Below, piece by piece: positions 10,045 through 19,870 of a stretch of 24,434 bases of DNA. Below the pieces are notes generated by a model. That model did not search any database, was not told where the DNA came from, and saw nothing but the letters and a program-made list of their open reading frames with translations. Position 1 is the first letter of the stretch; the number at the start of each line of letters is the position of its first letter. Source of the DNA: Gryganskiella cystojenkinii (Eukaryota > Mortierellomycota > Mortierellomycetes > Mortierellales > Mortierellaceae); NCBI GenBank assembly GCA_015852425.1, contig JAAAIG010000602.1:1-24434 (forward strand). The letters are read 5' to 3'. The translations under genes and the position numbers were made by a program.

Positions 10045-11420
10045 ATGCCTTCCGTCGCTTCTATCGCCCAGGCCGAGGAGGTTCAAAAGACATCACCCGA
10101 ACAGGCCATTCCCCTCTACCAGAGCATCCTCGCTGCTGCAGGCACAGGCATGTTCACACTTACGCGGCATGACGAACGCGCGGCACTCGCAAAAAAAGCA
10201 GGGCTGAAGACAATGGGAGAGACTAACATGGACTTTTTGGCTTCTCGCATCCTGGAACTTGTAATAGATGTCAATGCAAGGAACGATCAGGAGGTCGCTC
10301 TCTTGAAGCTCGCACAATGTTACCGGGATCTCCAGTGAGTTGACCGTTGATGGACATTGTTTTCAACAATATCCTTTTATCACATTGGGAAATCTCTCTG
10401 ACACGGCCTGTTTCTTTCAATTGTTAGCCGACCAAACGAGCTCGCCGCCTTGATCCACGACTCTCGTACCCTGATCACATCTATCCCTAAAGCCAAGACG
10501 GCAAAGATTAGTATGTGCTTTGTTTCCCCCTTTTGTGAACTTGCAAATAACATGTGTGTTTCAAGAAAGTGTAACTCGAAAGTACCAGGATCCTAACAAT
10601 TTACCTTCCTCTGTCTAGTCCGCACATTGATCGACTACTTCTCAGAGATCCCCAACACACTCCCACTTCAGATCGATGTCTGCAAACAGACGATCCAATG
10701 GACCATTCAGGAGAAACGCATCTTTTTGAAACAGGCGCTCGAGACCCGTTTGATCGCTCTTTACCTCGACAACAAGATGTACAGTGATTCGCTCGCACTG
10801 GTCGCGACGTTGTTGAAGGAGCTCAAGAAGCTGGATGACAAGATGGTCCTGGTCGAGGTGCAACTCTTGGAGTCCCGTGTCTGTCATGCTCTCAGAAACT
10901 TGCCAAAGTCAAAGGCAGCATTGACGTCCGCCCGTACGTCCGCTAATGCGATCTATTGCCCACCTCTGCTTCAAGCCGCGTTGGATATGCAATCAGGAAT
11001 CTTGCATGCAGAGGAGAAGGATTACAAGACTGGATTCTCATACTTTTACGAGACCTTGGAGGGATACTCTTCCTTGGATGATCCCAGAGCAATCTCGGCG
11101 TTGAAGTACATGTTACTCTGCAAAATCATGTTGAACTTGGTAAGTCTTNNNNNNNNNNNNNNNNNNNNNNNNNNNNNNNNNNAAATGGCCAAGGATGGTC
11201 AGTGATGAAAGGACTTTTATTGATGTTTTGAGAATCTAAATTGATCTTTTCTATTATCGCCTGTTGTTTCTATAGTCGGATGATATTCAAGCAATTTTGA
11301 ACAGCAAGGTCGCGCTCAAATACCGTGGCGTCGAGGTTGAGGCTATGAAGGCTATCGCAACGGCTCATCAGAACCGTTCTTTGCAGGAATTTGAGCAGGC
11401 GCTTGCTACTTACCGCGAAG
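10045..11420 (+). CDS. RPN6: 26S proteasome regulatory subunit RPN6 (PSMD11), 3' end missing
   Basis: The exons seen are 10045-10334, 10428-10510, 10619-11139 and 11276-11420, giving 346 residues in frame. RPN6 is a PCI-domain lid subunit that clamps the 19S lid to the 20S core. Strong family matches are the stretch from [18 protein letters not shown] through [20 protein letters not shown], then [29 protein letters not shown] and [14 protein letters not shown] sequence (here [16 protein letters not shown]). After a GTAAAT donor at 11421 the expected remaining 110 or so residues do not occur before the copine gene. These are the rest of the PCI winged helix and the last helix. Exon 1 also carries about 40 residues more than I expect. 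A 34-N gap lies in the intron after exon 3. It could be a misassembled real gene or a truncated second copy. Confidence 0.85.
11149..11182. other. Assembly gap of 34 Ns in an RPN6 intron
   Basis: The run of N follows the donor GTAAGT at 11140 by a few bases. Flanking exons 3 and 4 join in frame across the gap (MLNL then SDDIQ), so the gap is intronic and its true length is unknown. Confidence 0.98.
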
Positions 11421-11887
11421 GTAAATTATCCAAAGACAAAAAGAAAAACAAAGAGCTTGTCCTTCACAATCGCCATCCTGATGGAACTCGTTGTGCCGAC
11501 TGATTAGACTAATTGATCTTTTACTATTTTTTTTTTTTTTCAGAAAGAAAAATATTATTTTATTTTATTTTGGCATTCGTGTTCAGACTCTGTGGTCTCT
11601 TTTTTTTGCCACCATTTCTCGAGTAAAGCTGCAAAAGAATCTACTCCAAAAGAATCCCAATTTTTTTGGTGGCGTGCAACATGAAAGGGCGTGACCAAGG
11701 TTCTTTGGTTCTTGGCCAATGGGGTGTTTGTTGTATGATGTCGTCAAAGTCCTTTTACTTTTTTCTTGAAGAACACCACAGAAATCAATCCTTCCCTAGA
11801 CAAAGGAGCTACGCTGTTCGAGACTTTCATTTTTTAATTATTAGGGATTATTAATATGGATAGATGTAATGCCACGGAAACAAGCCC
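11421..11887. other. Region between truncated RPN6 and the copine stop
   Basis: The expected last RPN6 exon or exons are not here in any frame I could read. After the donor there is a T14 tract followed by CAG at 11541-11543, a good acceptor shape. The frame beyond it gives only a short hydrophobic tail ending at a stop near 11625, not a PCI domain. TTTGCCACC (11605-11613, the reverse complement of the yeast PACE sequence) and TTGGTGGCGT (11666-11675) occur here, but on the wrong side to be an RPN6 promoter. Confidence 0.5.
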
Positions 11888-14555
11888 TTAAGACTTGCTC
11901 TGCCAAGACTGACGATGGTCAGGCACCGTCTGAGGGCCACGGCTTCCTGAGGCAAAAGAAGATCCTGCCGCTTGCGTCGGTGAAAGTGGTGGTGCTCCGT
12001 ATGCCGCCCCATACGCGGCAGGGTGAACACCGTTCGTCGGTGATGCGGGTGCCCCATACGCACCAGGGTGAACACCGTTCGTGGTTGACGAAGATGCCAG
12101 GGTCGGTGACATTGGCATGGGTGCATAAGCAACACCACCGTTGTTCATCGCCATCATGGTATCCGCACGAGGAGGCGCTCGGGGTTGGACCCGGTGTTGC
12201 GTCATATAACTCACAAACTGATCTGGTACCTCTGCCAACACCGCCTCTGCCAACGCCTCGTTTCCGAACGCACCGGTTTGGAACTCTCGGAAGGGCACAA
12301 ACTGGACGATATCACGCGCCATAGTTTGGCCACCGGACCTCAAAGGTTCATCATCCGCATCCAGAATATTCATGTTGTCGAAATTGGCATTGCCGACACC
12401 CACGATAATGATCGACATGGGCAAACGTGAAGCCTGAACAATCGCGCGGACCGTGTTGTCCATGTCTGTAATGACACCGTCTGTGAGGATCAACAAGACA
12501 TAGTACTCTTCACTTCCGGCACGATGTTGGTTGCAGATCGCGGCCGTTTGGTTAATAACGGGGGCGAAATTCGTGGGTCCATACAACTCGGAGTAGGTCA
12601 ACGCATGCCAGTAAGCTGCCTGAATTCCATCAATGCCATCGACTTCGGGCTAAAATTATTTTTCAAAAACAAACAAAAAAATACAATAAAATCAGTAACA
12701 GCGATTCACAAGTAAGAGTCTATTGAGAGTGATGTCCATCGGAGAAAACTTACGTATTGCGCATTTCCGTTCAGAGGCCAGCAATGAGAAACAGTCGACT
12801 GCCCGATAGCATCTCGGACCTTGAGACCGAAACCATACACGGGGAACTTTTTATCCGTATCGTAACACTGAAGAATGTTGCCAACACTTCGAATCGCACG
12901 CGTGTAGTCGTTCTCGCCTGAGGGGTTCTTGTAATGCAGCGATTGAGGAAGACGGGGATCACCGTTACTCTGAGTGAAATCAATCGCGACGACCAAGTTC
13001 AGGGGAATGCCTCCAGCGAGATAATCCAAGAACGAGGGCGGTTCCGTAACAATCATCCTGCGGATCAAAAGATCGGTTCCTGCAGGCATAGGCGACAGTG
13101 GCATCTTTTTGGGCATCGACGTGTTCATCAGCTCTGCAAAGGTAAACACGGGCGTGTTTCCGATCGTAACATGTTCTACTTTGAGGCACAATGCGGTGGT
13201 TAGGAGCAAGATTCAATGTAGGATACAGGCGAGTTCAAAAGAGGAAACAAGCAAGTTCCAAAGACGGGATTTTGGAAGAAGAATCAGAAAGTTCAGTCAT
13301 TCATTTCACAACCATAATATCATGCCCATTTCCCAAAATAAAAAAAAAATGAATCGTTTTTTTTCAAACTTACGGCCATTCTCCTTGAACTTCTTGACCT
13401 CAATCTTCAATTGTCGGTGAGGGTCGCCATTGCAGAGTTGGATCTCTTTGATCGTAAACTCTGCATAGATGGGGTTGCTCTTGGATCGTACCACATTGGA
13501 TTGAAAAATCGGCGAAAAGACTCCGTTCTCGGAAGCTCGGTGAATAATAAAGAAACTGCTTGGGTCCGAGCTAAAGAATCCTTTCTTGGTCAGTTTTGTT
13601 GCCTCAATGTTGAACCTAACAGAGCGACAAAAAGAAAAATACAAAGTTAAATAAATATTTTTATCGTCATAATTCGTAAAAGGTCGAACTTGGGCTTAGT
13701 GTCGGCTCTTACTTGATTAACTTCTTGGACTGCGATTGTTCCTCTGCAGAAATGACAACGGTTCCTCGATTCGAGTGGCGATGCTGTGGGTGATCCAACC
13801 TTCCTGCTAACGTTCGTCCTCTGCTACCGACTAAACATACAAAAACACACACAAAGTAACACAAAAAAGAGTAAGAGCGAGTACAAGTCAGTTATAGTTC
13901 CAATAATGACTGTCTCCTGACTGCGCCTTAGAAGAACGAGAAAAAGACGTAACAAGAGCTAAAACAAAACAAAAAAAACGGCCGATCGACTTTCAAGGAG
14001 TTCCTTACTGATTTTGCCCACTTCAGTATCAAAGTGACCGATGAGTTCCTGAGCTGTCCACGCGGGATTGTTTCGGTTATCGACATCGACGACCGTAAAG
14101 CGGATAGGCTGAATCGACTCGAAACGGTAATCGATAACAATGCTCTTGACAAACTCACACTCGAGCTTATTCAGAATCATCTCGGTCTTGCCAATTGGCT
14201 CTTTACACCAGGTTCGGGTCTTTGGATCCATCAAAAAGACAAAGCATTGTGGATCCGACTTTGACAAATAGTCCAAGTCTGCGAGGCCTCTGTGGTATGG
14301 CAAAAAAAAGGGCGTTGAAGAAAGGTAAAGCAGTATTCTCTGTGGTTAATGCGTGTGAAGTTTTCCCTGGCGAAGCAAATATTAAATTCGCGTGTGCATT
14401 GCATGCCTGTTGACCGTTTCAAAAATATTGGTCGTGTTTTGTACATCAATACTTTTTGGCTTTCTAAGAAAGAAGGGAACGTACTTGCATTTGATCTTGA
14501 GCTCGAGTTTTGGCGCGACGGGCACAGCTGCAGGGATCGTGGGCTGTTGATACAT
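11888..14555 (-). CDS. Copine (C2-C2-vWA, calcium-dependent phospholipid-binding protein)
   Basis: The exons on the minus strand are 14555-14485, 14289-14009, 13830-13713, 13615-13374, 13175-12754 and 12649-11888, giving 631 residues. C2A (about 18-130) keeps acidic loop residues (KSDPQC and VDVDNRNNP). A Ser/Arg-rich linker follows (about 118-156). C2B (about 157-255) has SSDPSSFF in the first loop, but the third loop reads KKFKENG where copines normally have Asp residues. The copine vWA domain runs about 285-525 with the MIDAS-type AIDFTQSNGDP (Asp about 303), LYGPTNFAPVI and ILTDGVITDM. The tail (531-631) is Pro/Ala/Gly-rich with two 15-residue repeats starting TNGVHP. Copines bind membranes in a calcium-dependent way; the partner proteins are unknown here. 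The exon 5 acceptor is my best choice among close alternatives. Confidence 0.92.
12013..12102 (-). repeat. 45-base direct repeat encoding TNGVHP(G/A)AYGA in the copine tail
   Basis: CAGGGTGAACACC recurs with a 45-base period (starts at 12019 and 12064 on the plus strand). It encodes two in-frame 15-residue units. The first 11 residues differ only at Gly/Ala. The unit looks like a tandem duplication inside the disordered tail. Confidence 0.8.
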
Positions 14556-15797
14556 GTGTGTTGTTGTCGTATATATCCTGTTTGATAGTGCGCTTGTTGT
14601 GAAATGGAAGAAAAAAGTAGGTTTTTTTTGGTTGGAATGAAAATGAGATGAGACAGCGACGGAAGAAGATGTGGGTTTTTATGGATGACAATGTGGGGGC
14701 AAAGAAGACAGAAAGAGATCCAGCAAAGCAAAGCCGGAGGCGAGGCAGACTGTGAAGTGCGAAGGAAGGAGTGCAGGAGAGGTGAAGAGCGGGCAGAAAC
14801 AAGGCCAGTGTGGTGTGACAGCTCTGTGAGCTCGAAAAAAAAAAAGAAGCTTCCTTGTTTCTTTTCCTTGTTTACGTGCTGGCAAAGTAGATGTTTCTTT
14901 CACGGCCCGATAACCATTGTTTTGTGTGATGGACCAAATTCCCTCAGTCGAACAACAAGTTAACATGCCCCCAAAGGTTTCTGCTACATAGCTCAATGTA
15001 GGGGCAAAGAAGAACAACCGTTAACGATCGACAGGCAAAGTTGATTTTTTTTGGCAGACCCCTATTCATTTTGACTTTTGGCTGAGCTAAAAAAAAAAAA
15101 AAGTCGTCATTCTCTGCACCCAGAAGTCGCACAGCCCTGGGGCCAAAAATGGAAACATGGGAAAATGGGAAGAGAAACCCTTATTTCCATGATGAATTAA
15201 AATATCATGTGATTGTGGGCTGTCAGCATTATTTCCCATCTCGGAAATCGTTGTTTCTGTGCAACCACAGTTCACTTCGTCCCTGGATCGATCGAAAAAC
15301 GCGACCCCATTATGTGATGATAGAGAGCCATTGCGGTAGCAAGTGAAGTCTTATTTACAAGGTAGCAGTGTTGCAGAGTGACTGAAAATAGATAAGAGTA
15401 AAGAGAGTGAAGTGGACCAAAAAAGGGCCAAGAAAGAAAGAGCAATATTAAAACGTCATAGAAAACCATCTCCAACGGTATCAGGAATGAGGGAGATACC
15501 CGTCCGCGTCCGCGTGTCAGCAAATATCAGTCTGTTATTTTTCGGCATTCGGCACATTCTTTGCCTTGATTTTCAATCTCCCTCCTCACCTCATCTCTCT
15601 TCATTGCCCTTCTTCCACTCCGCTCCTCTTCTCATCACTTTTTTTTTTCTCTCTCTCTTTCTTCTCCCTTCTCTTTTCCTTCCCTTTCCTCTTCTTCTTC
15701 TGTTCCTTCCTCTCATCAAACCCCATTTCCTTCCTCATTCAAGATCAACATCTCCTTTTGTGCAACAATCGAAAAAAAAGGGATCTAACAAACAATA
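14556..15797. promoter_or_regulatory. Divergent promoter region between copine and elongase
   Basis: About 1.24 kb lies between two starts that point away from each other. Next to the copine the plus strand is purine-rich at about 14592-14780, so its leader is pyrimidine-rich on its own strand. A TATATA motif lies about 12-18 bases above the copine ATG. Next to the elongase, 15575-15735 is almost pure C/T on the coding strand. The centre contains short T/A runs and no recognised gene. Confidence 0.5.
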
Positions 15798-17219
15798 ATG
15801 GCCGCAGCAGCACTCATGGACAAGGTTCACTTCAGCGTGGATCAGCCCTTTGGCATCAAACTCGATGATTACTTTGGCCAGGCCTATGAACTCGTCACCG
15901 GTAACCCCATCTCCTCATTTGTCTTCCAGGAGGGTGTCACTCCCCTGTCGACAAAGTACGAGGTCGCCATGTGGACCGTCACCTACTTCATCGTCATCTT
16001 TGGAGGTCGTCAAATCATGAAAAACCAGGAAGCCTTCAAGCTCAAGCCTCTCTTTATCTTTCACAACTTCCTCTTGACAATCGCCTCGGGTGCGTTGTTG
16101 TTGTTGTTCATTGAGAACCTGGTCCCGATCCTCAGCCGTCATGGTCTCTTTTACGCCATCTGCAATGATGGTGCCTGGACCCAGAGACTCGAGTTGTTGT
16201 ACTACCTCAACTACCTTGTCAAGTACTGGGAATTGGCCGACACTGTCTTCTTGGTCTTGAAGAAGAAGCCCCTTGGTACGTCGTGTTTTTTATTTATATT
16301 TTGGAAAAAAAGATGTTGGGGACAACTTGTTGTTGTCGGTTCCAATTTGGCTTTTCTTTTGTTGTTTTTTTGGCTCCCCTTCTACCCCCTTTGTTTTTCT
16401 TTCAGCTCGCGGGATCAAACACCACTCGCACCCTTGGAAGAACCACGAGTCAAAAACAAGCTTATTAGTCTATTTGATCGCTCCAAGATGACAAGAAGCG
16501 GCACGGCACTGGAAATTAACTAGCAAAAAAAAACTGGAATCGGCAGATCGTGTGGGATTGAGCCACGGCACTGTGGGGAAGAGAGGAAGGAGGGAAGCCA
16601 ACAGAACGTGGCGGACGTGCATTGCATGCACACGTCAGATAGAAACATACAAAAAAAATTGCTCGCAGGGACAACACCACGCGATATTTTGACAGAAATT
16701 GGCATGCTAATCCGATCCAGTCTTTTCTATTTCTACCTAATAGAGTTCCTCCATTACTTCCACCACTCAATGACCATGATCCTTTGCTTTGTCCAGCTCG
16801 GTGGTCACACTTCGGTCTCTTGGGTCCCCATCACTTTGAACTTGACTGTCCACGTCTTGATGTACTACTACTACATGCGTTCTGCCGCTGGTGTCCGTAT
16901 CTGGTGGAAGCAGTACTTGACCACCATGCAGATTATTCAATTTGTCTTGGATCTCGGATTCATCTATTTCTGTGCTTACACCTATTTCGCCTGGACCTAC
17001 TTCCCCTGGGCCCCCAACGCGGGCAAGTGCTCTGGTACCGAGGGTGCTGCTTTGTTCGGTTGCGGTCTCTTGTCAAGCTACCTCTTGTTGTTCATCAACT
17101 TTTACCGCCTCACCTACAACGCCAAGGCCAAGGCCGCCGCTGGCAAGGTTCGTGGAACGAACATGACCCCCAAGGCCGTCAAGGGACCCGCGTCCAAGAC
17201 CAAGAGCAAGCACATCTAA
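15798..17219 (+). CDS. ELO-family very-long-chain fatty acid elongase (3-ketoacyl-CoA synthase), MAELO-like
   Basis: The exons are 15798-16275 and 16744-17219, giving 317 residues. The enzyme condenses malonyl-CoA with an acyl-CoA in the ER membrane, the first step of each elongation cycle. The ELO signature KKKPLEFLHYFHHS is formed across the splice junction and contains the catalytic HxxHH box. Other family blocks are YLVKYWELADTVFLVLKKK, then NLTVHVLMYYYYM and QIIQFVLDLGF. Several hydrophobic segments fit a seven-helix ELO fold. The C-terminus KSKHI fits a KxKxx ER-retrieval signal. From memory it is nearly collinear with the 318-residue M. alpina elongase MAELO, and unlike M. alpina GLELO, which has HVYHH. 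Substrate preference cannot be read from the sequence; ELOs with HxxHH without the HVxHH form often act on saturated or monounsaturated chains. Confidence 0.95.
16276..16743 (+). other. 468-base intron just before the elongase histidine box
   Basis: The intron starts GTACGT and ends CTAATAG in phase 1, so a glutamate codon is split just before FLHYFHH. It is the longest intron in the window. Translated frames inside show nothing recognisable. Retaining it would remove the catalytic box from the protein. Confidence 0.85.
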
Positions 17220-17958
17220 AGCAATTGGATCGAGTACAAAAGGACAAGAGAGACAAAAAAAAAAAAAAAAAAAAGGACAAAAAAGTGACAGGCTAGCTGG
17301 ACTACCTGTCTATGGGGGCTGTGTTGCTTTTTTCTTTTCCAGTTTGTTTTAATTCTTTGCTTCTTCCCCTAATCTAATTTTTTTCTTTGCTACACTTTCA
17401 GCACCCCTCTCCCATTTTCTCAAACATTAGATAGATACCTATAGCCTTTTCCAACTTGCGAAATACAAACCAAACGTTCATACCATGTTTTTGTGCAAAA
17501 GGAAAAATGAAGGAGATTTGTGGAGAATGAGAGTCCATTTGACTGTTGGCGTTAAGGTGACAGATCCATGAATGATAACCCCTGTTCTATGTTCCTTGTG
17601 CGACCCCACCTGTCGTATCGAGTCGTTATTTTTGGAGCTTTGTTATTTTTACCACAGTGGAGAGAAGAGGGGAGAACGAAAATCGTAGACTTTAGGTTTT
17701 GCATGGACGCCCAACAGGCAAAATTAAATAAATAAAAGGTGTTTTTGTTTCCTTTTCGTTTCTTCTCAGTTTCCATTCTCTTTTTTTTTTTGCATTTGCA
17801 TTTATGCATTTTGACATTTAGTTTCTACATTCCGTCTTCTCTCACTCTCTCCCTCTCTCCCTCTCTCTCGACGCTTCTCTCGCTTTTTCATCCAGTCTTC
17901 TTGTTGCTCCGTGTCCTCATTCTCTCTACCCTTGTAACCCTTTTAACCACACGCAGCT
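17220..17958 (+). other. Elongase 3' flank and LEA-2-like upstream region
   Basis: An A20 run lies at 17255-17274, 36 bases after the elongase stop, in the probable 3' untranslated region. AATAAATAAAA near 17728 is A/T-rich but of unclear role. From about 17740 the strand becomes C/T-rich, with CTCTCTCCCTC repeats at 17830-17885, leading to the ATG at 17959. No gene is seen. Confidence 0.5.
17255..17274 (+). repeat. A20 homopolymer in the elongase 3' flank
   Basis: Twenty A residues lie between ...GAGAGAC and GGACAAAAAAG, shortly after the elongase stop. It is probably genomic rather than a poly(A) tail, because unique sequence continues on both sides. Confidence 0.9.
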
Positions 17959-19870
17959 ATGGAACGCGATCCGTTCCTGAACCGTCAGGGCCAACAACAA
18001 CTACAAAACGGCTCCCTCACAGACGAACAGGCCTTTGCCATGATGAACCCACAATACCACTCTTATCAACCGCAGCAGCAGCAGCAGCAGCAGCAGCCCT
18101 ACCTCTCAAACAACCCGGCTCAATTTCCTCCTCACCTGAGCAATAACAATGCCTTAGGGCCCAGAGGAGAATCAGGAGGCAGAGGAGGCGGAGGAGGAGG
18201 CGGAGGCGGAGGTGCAATGAGTGTGATTAGCGCGAGGTCGGAATCAGGAGGTGCCGGTGGTGGTGGTAGTAATAGTCGCAAGTCATTTTCGCCCGATAAC
18301 AGAATCAGTCAACAAGGCTTAATGATGATGAGCCCTCATTCCAGTCTTCAAGGTTACTCCTCTCCAGGTCCAGGATCTGTCATCGGAGGGCAAGGACCCA
18401 TGTCTGTCTCGGGTGGATCTGTCGTCAACTTCCCACTAGATCATCATATGCCGATGCAGCAACAACAACAACAACAACAACTACAACAGCAACAGGGATA
18501 CTACCCACAATACCAACAACTTCAATCACAACCCCAGTCATCGTACCAGCCTTACCTCCAACTCCAACGTCAATCTCAGGACGGCTTTTATGGGTCCTCG
18601 CCTTTTGAGGACGCTCGGCCCCACTCTCCTTTTGGATCCAAATACTCCCTTGTCAGTGGCAGCGGGAGTAGCGTCGCAGGGGGCAACGGAGGAGGGTTTT
18701 CGAAACAACCCCAGTACGCGATGCAACCGCTCAAGGAGAAGGCCAGTTATTACCCGGCCGCACCTCTAGTGGATCTCGGAGGTGCCTCTACTCCAATCCT
18801 CCGATCCGCACCTGTCACAGTCAACTCGGATAAGGACGAAACCAGCAGCGAGGGCGCGAATACCGTTGCGGGTGATCCACCTCAAAAAGATGGCGACACC
18901 GAGGCGAACGATCTCTCTCGAATCAGCCATGCCCGACGCAGTCAAGATCTCTCGGACAACGATGATGAAGAAGAAGAAGAAGGGCAGGAACGTGGATCGT
19001 TACGGAAACGGGACTCGAAACGGTGTTGGTGTTGTTCCCGACGTCTGTGCGTCTACATGACGTTCTTGTTTGTGATCCTGTTGGGCATTGTCTTGTTCTT
19101 TGTCGTGCCCAGATCTCCCGGGTTCAGTTTTGTCTCGGTCGCGTCTATGGGTGATCCTGTCGTGACGAGGAACGAGTTTTCGGAACCGTTTTCGGTCCAG
19201 ATCCGTGTCGATAACAGTGAGAATTTTCTCCCTCTCCGGCTGAACTCGATGGACATGAACGTAAATGATCCCAAAAAAATTTATTGTTATTGTTTACCCA
19301 GTCAAGTATGAACTCGCTTACTTTGACCGACACTCACACACTTTTTTTTTAAAAAAAAAAATCTGATTACCTTAGGTGTGGATGAAGATCGACATGACAA
19401 AGATCGGCAACAACGACAACCTGCCTTCATCCTTCACTTTCAAGCCAAAACAAATCCAGACCATCTCGGTCCCCATGATGATCGATTACACTTCTCTCAG
19501 GATCGATACAAACACGGACGGGACCTTTCAACAACTCATCTCGGCCTGTAAACCAGTACCCGCTGGGGGGACCGTTCAGGGGATCAATTTGACGTTTGGT
19601 GGGAAATTACACGTCTGGGGTCTTTCCTGGGTTTGGAAACCTCAATTCAGTTTCAACGTCGATAATGTCCCCTGTCCGATCAATGCACGGGACCCGACTC
19701 TTTTGCCACCACCACCATCACCCCCAACTCCTGCACCGGTCACCTCGGTCTCTGGAGGAGCTACAGCTTCTGGGACAGCTACGGCATCCGCGTCAAGAAC
19801 CTCGACCACCGCCAATGCTCAACCGACCACGACCTCCTCTGTAGCCACTCCTACCCAAGCGGCTCGCTAG
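17959..19870 (+). CDS. LEA-2-like single-pass membrane protein with Q/G-rich N-terminus
   Basis: The preferred exons are 17959-19260 and 19376-19870 (598 residues). An alternative donor at 19306 also keeps frame and adds 15 residues. Residues 1-350 are low-complexity, with an 8-Gln run (39-46), a Gly run (about 75-86), a second Gln-rich stretch (167-180) and an acidic run. A Cys/Arg cluster (RCWCCSRRLC, 355-364) leads into one membrane helix (about 366-386). The outer part (about 395-520) reads FSVQIRVDNSENFLPLRLNS, then MKIDMTKIG and MMIDYTSLRIDT. This is the beta-sandwich pattern of LEA-2 (LEA14/WHy-like) domains seen in many fungal membrane proteins. The tail is Pro then Ser/Thr/Ala-rich and probably O-glycosylated. 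The topology suggests a cytosolic N-terminus with the LEA-2 domain in the lumen or outside. Its biological role is not known to me. Confidence 0.8.
18073..18096 (+). repeat. (CAG)8 microsatellite encoding polyglutamine
   Basis: Eight pure CAG codons encode Gln 39-46 in the LEA-2-like protein. The purity suggests length variation between strains is likely. Confidence 0.95.
18457..18498 (+). repeat. CAA/CAG-rich second polyglutamine tract
   Basis: A CAG codon is followed by seven CAA, then CTA and further CAA/CAG codons. It encodes the second Gln-rich stretch of the LEA-2-like protein. Unlike the first tract, most codons are CAA. Confidence 0.9.

Noticed and set aside
11544..11625. Possible last RPN6 exon after the T14-CAG acceptor
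   Set aside because: It would keep frame, but it encodes a short hydrophobic tail unlike the RPN6 PCI winged helix, so I did not add it to the gene model.
11869..12324. 151-residue plus-strand open frame opposite the copine tail
   Set aside because: It is a translation of the reverse of a repetitive tail. The copine frame continues from a clear vWA domain.
13109..13145. Alternative copine exon 5 acceptor just before AELMNTS
   Set aside because: It also keeps frame, but it would delete the HVTIGNTPVFTF strand expected at the end of C2B, so the acceptor before 13175 was preferred.
14195..14731. Frames extending copine exon 2 upstream through the intron
   Set aside because: The copine C2A start (MYQQPTIPAAVPVAPKLEL) with matching donor and acceptor phases explains the region. 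The extended frames are T-rich intron and leader sequence.
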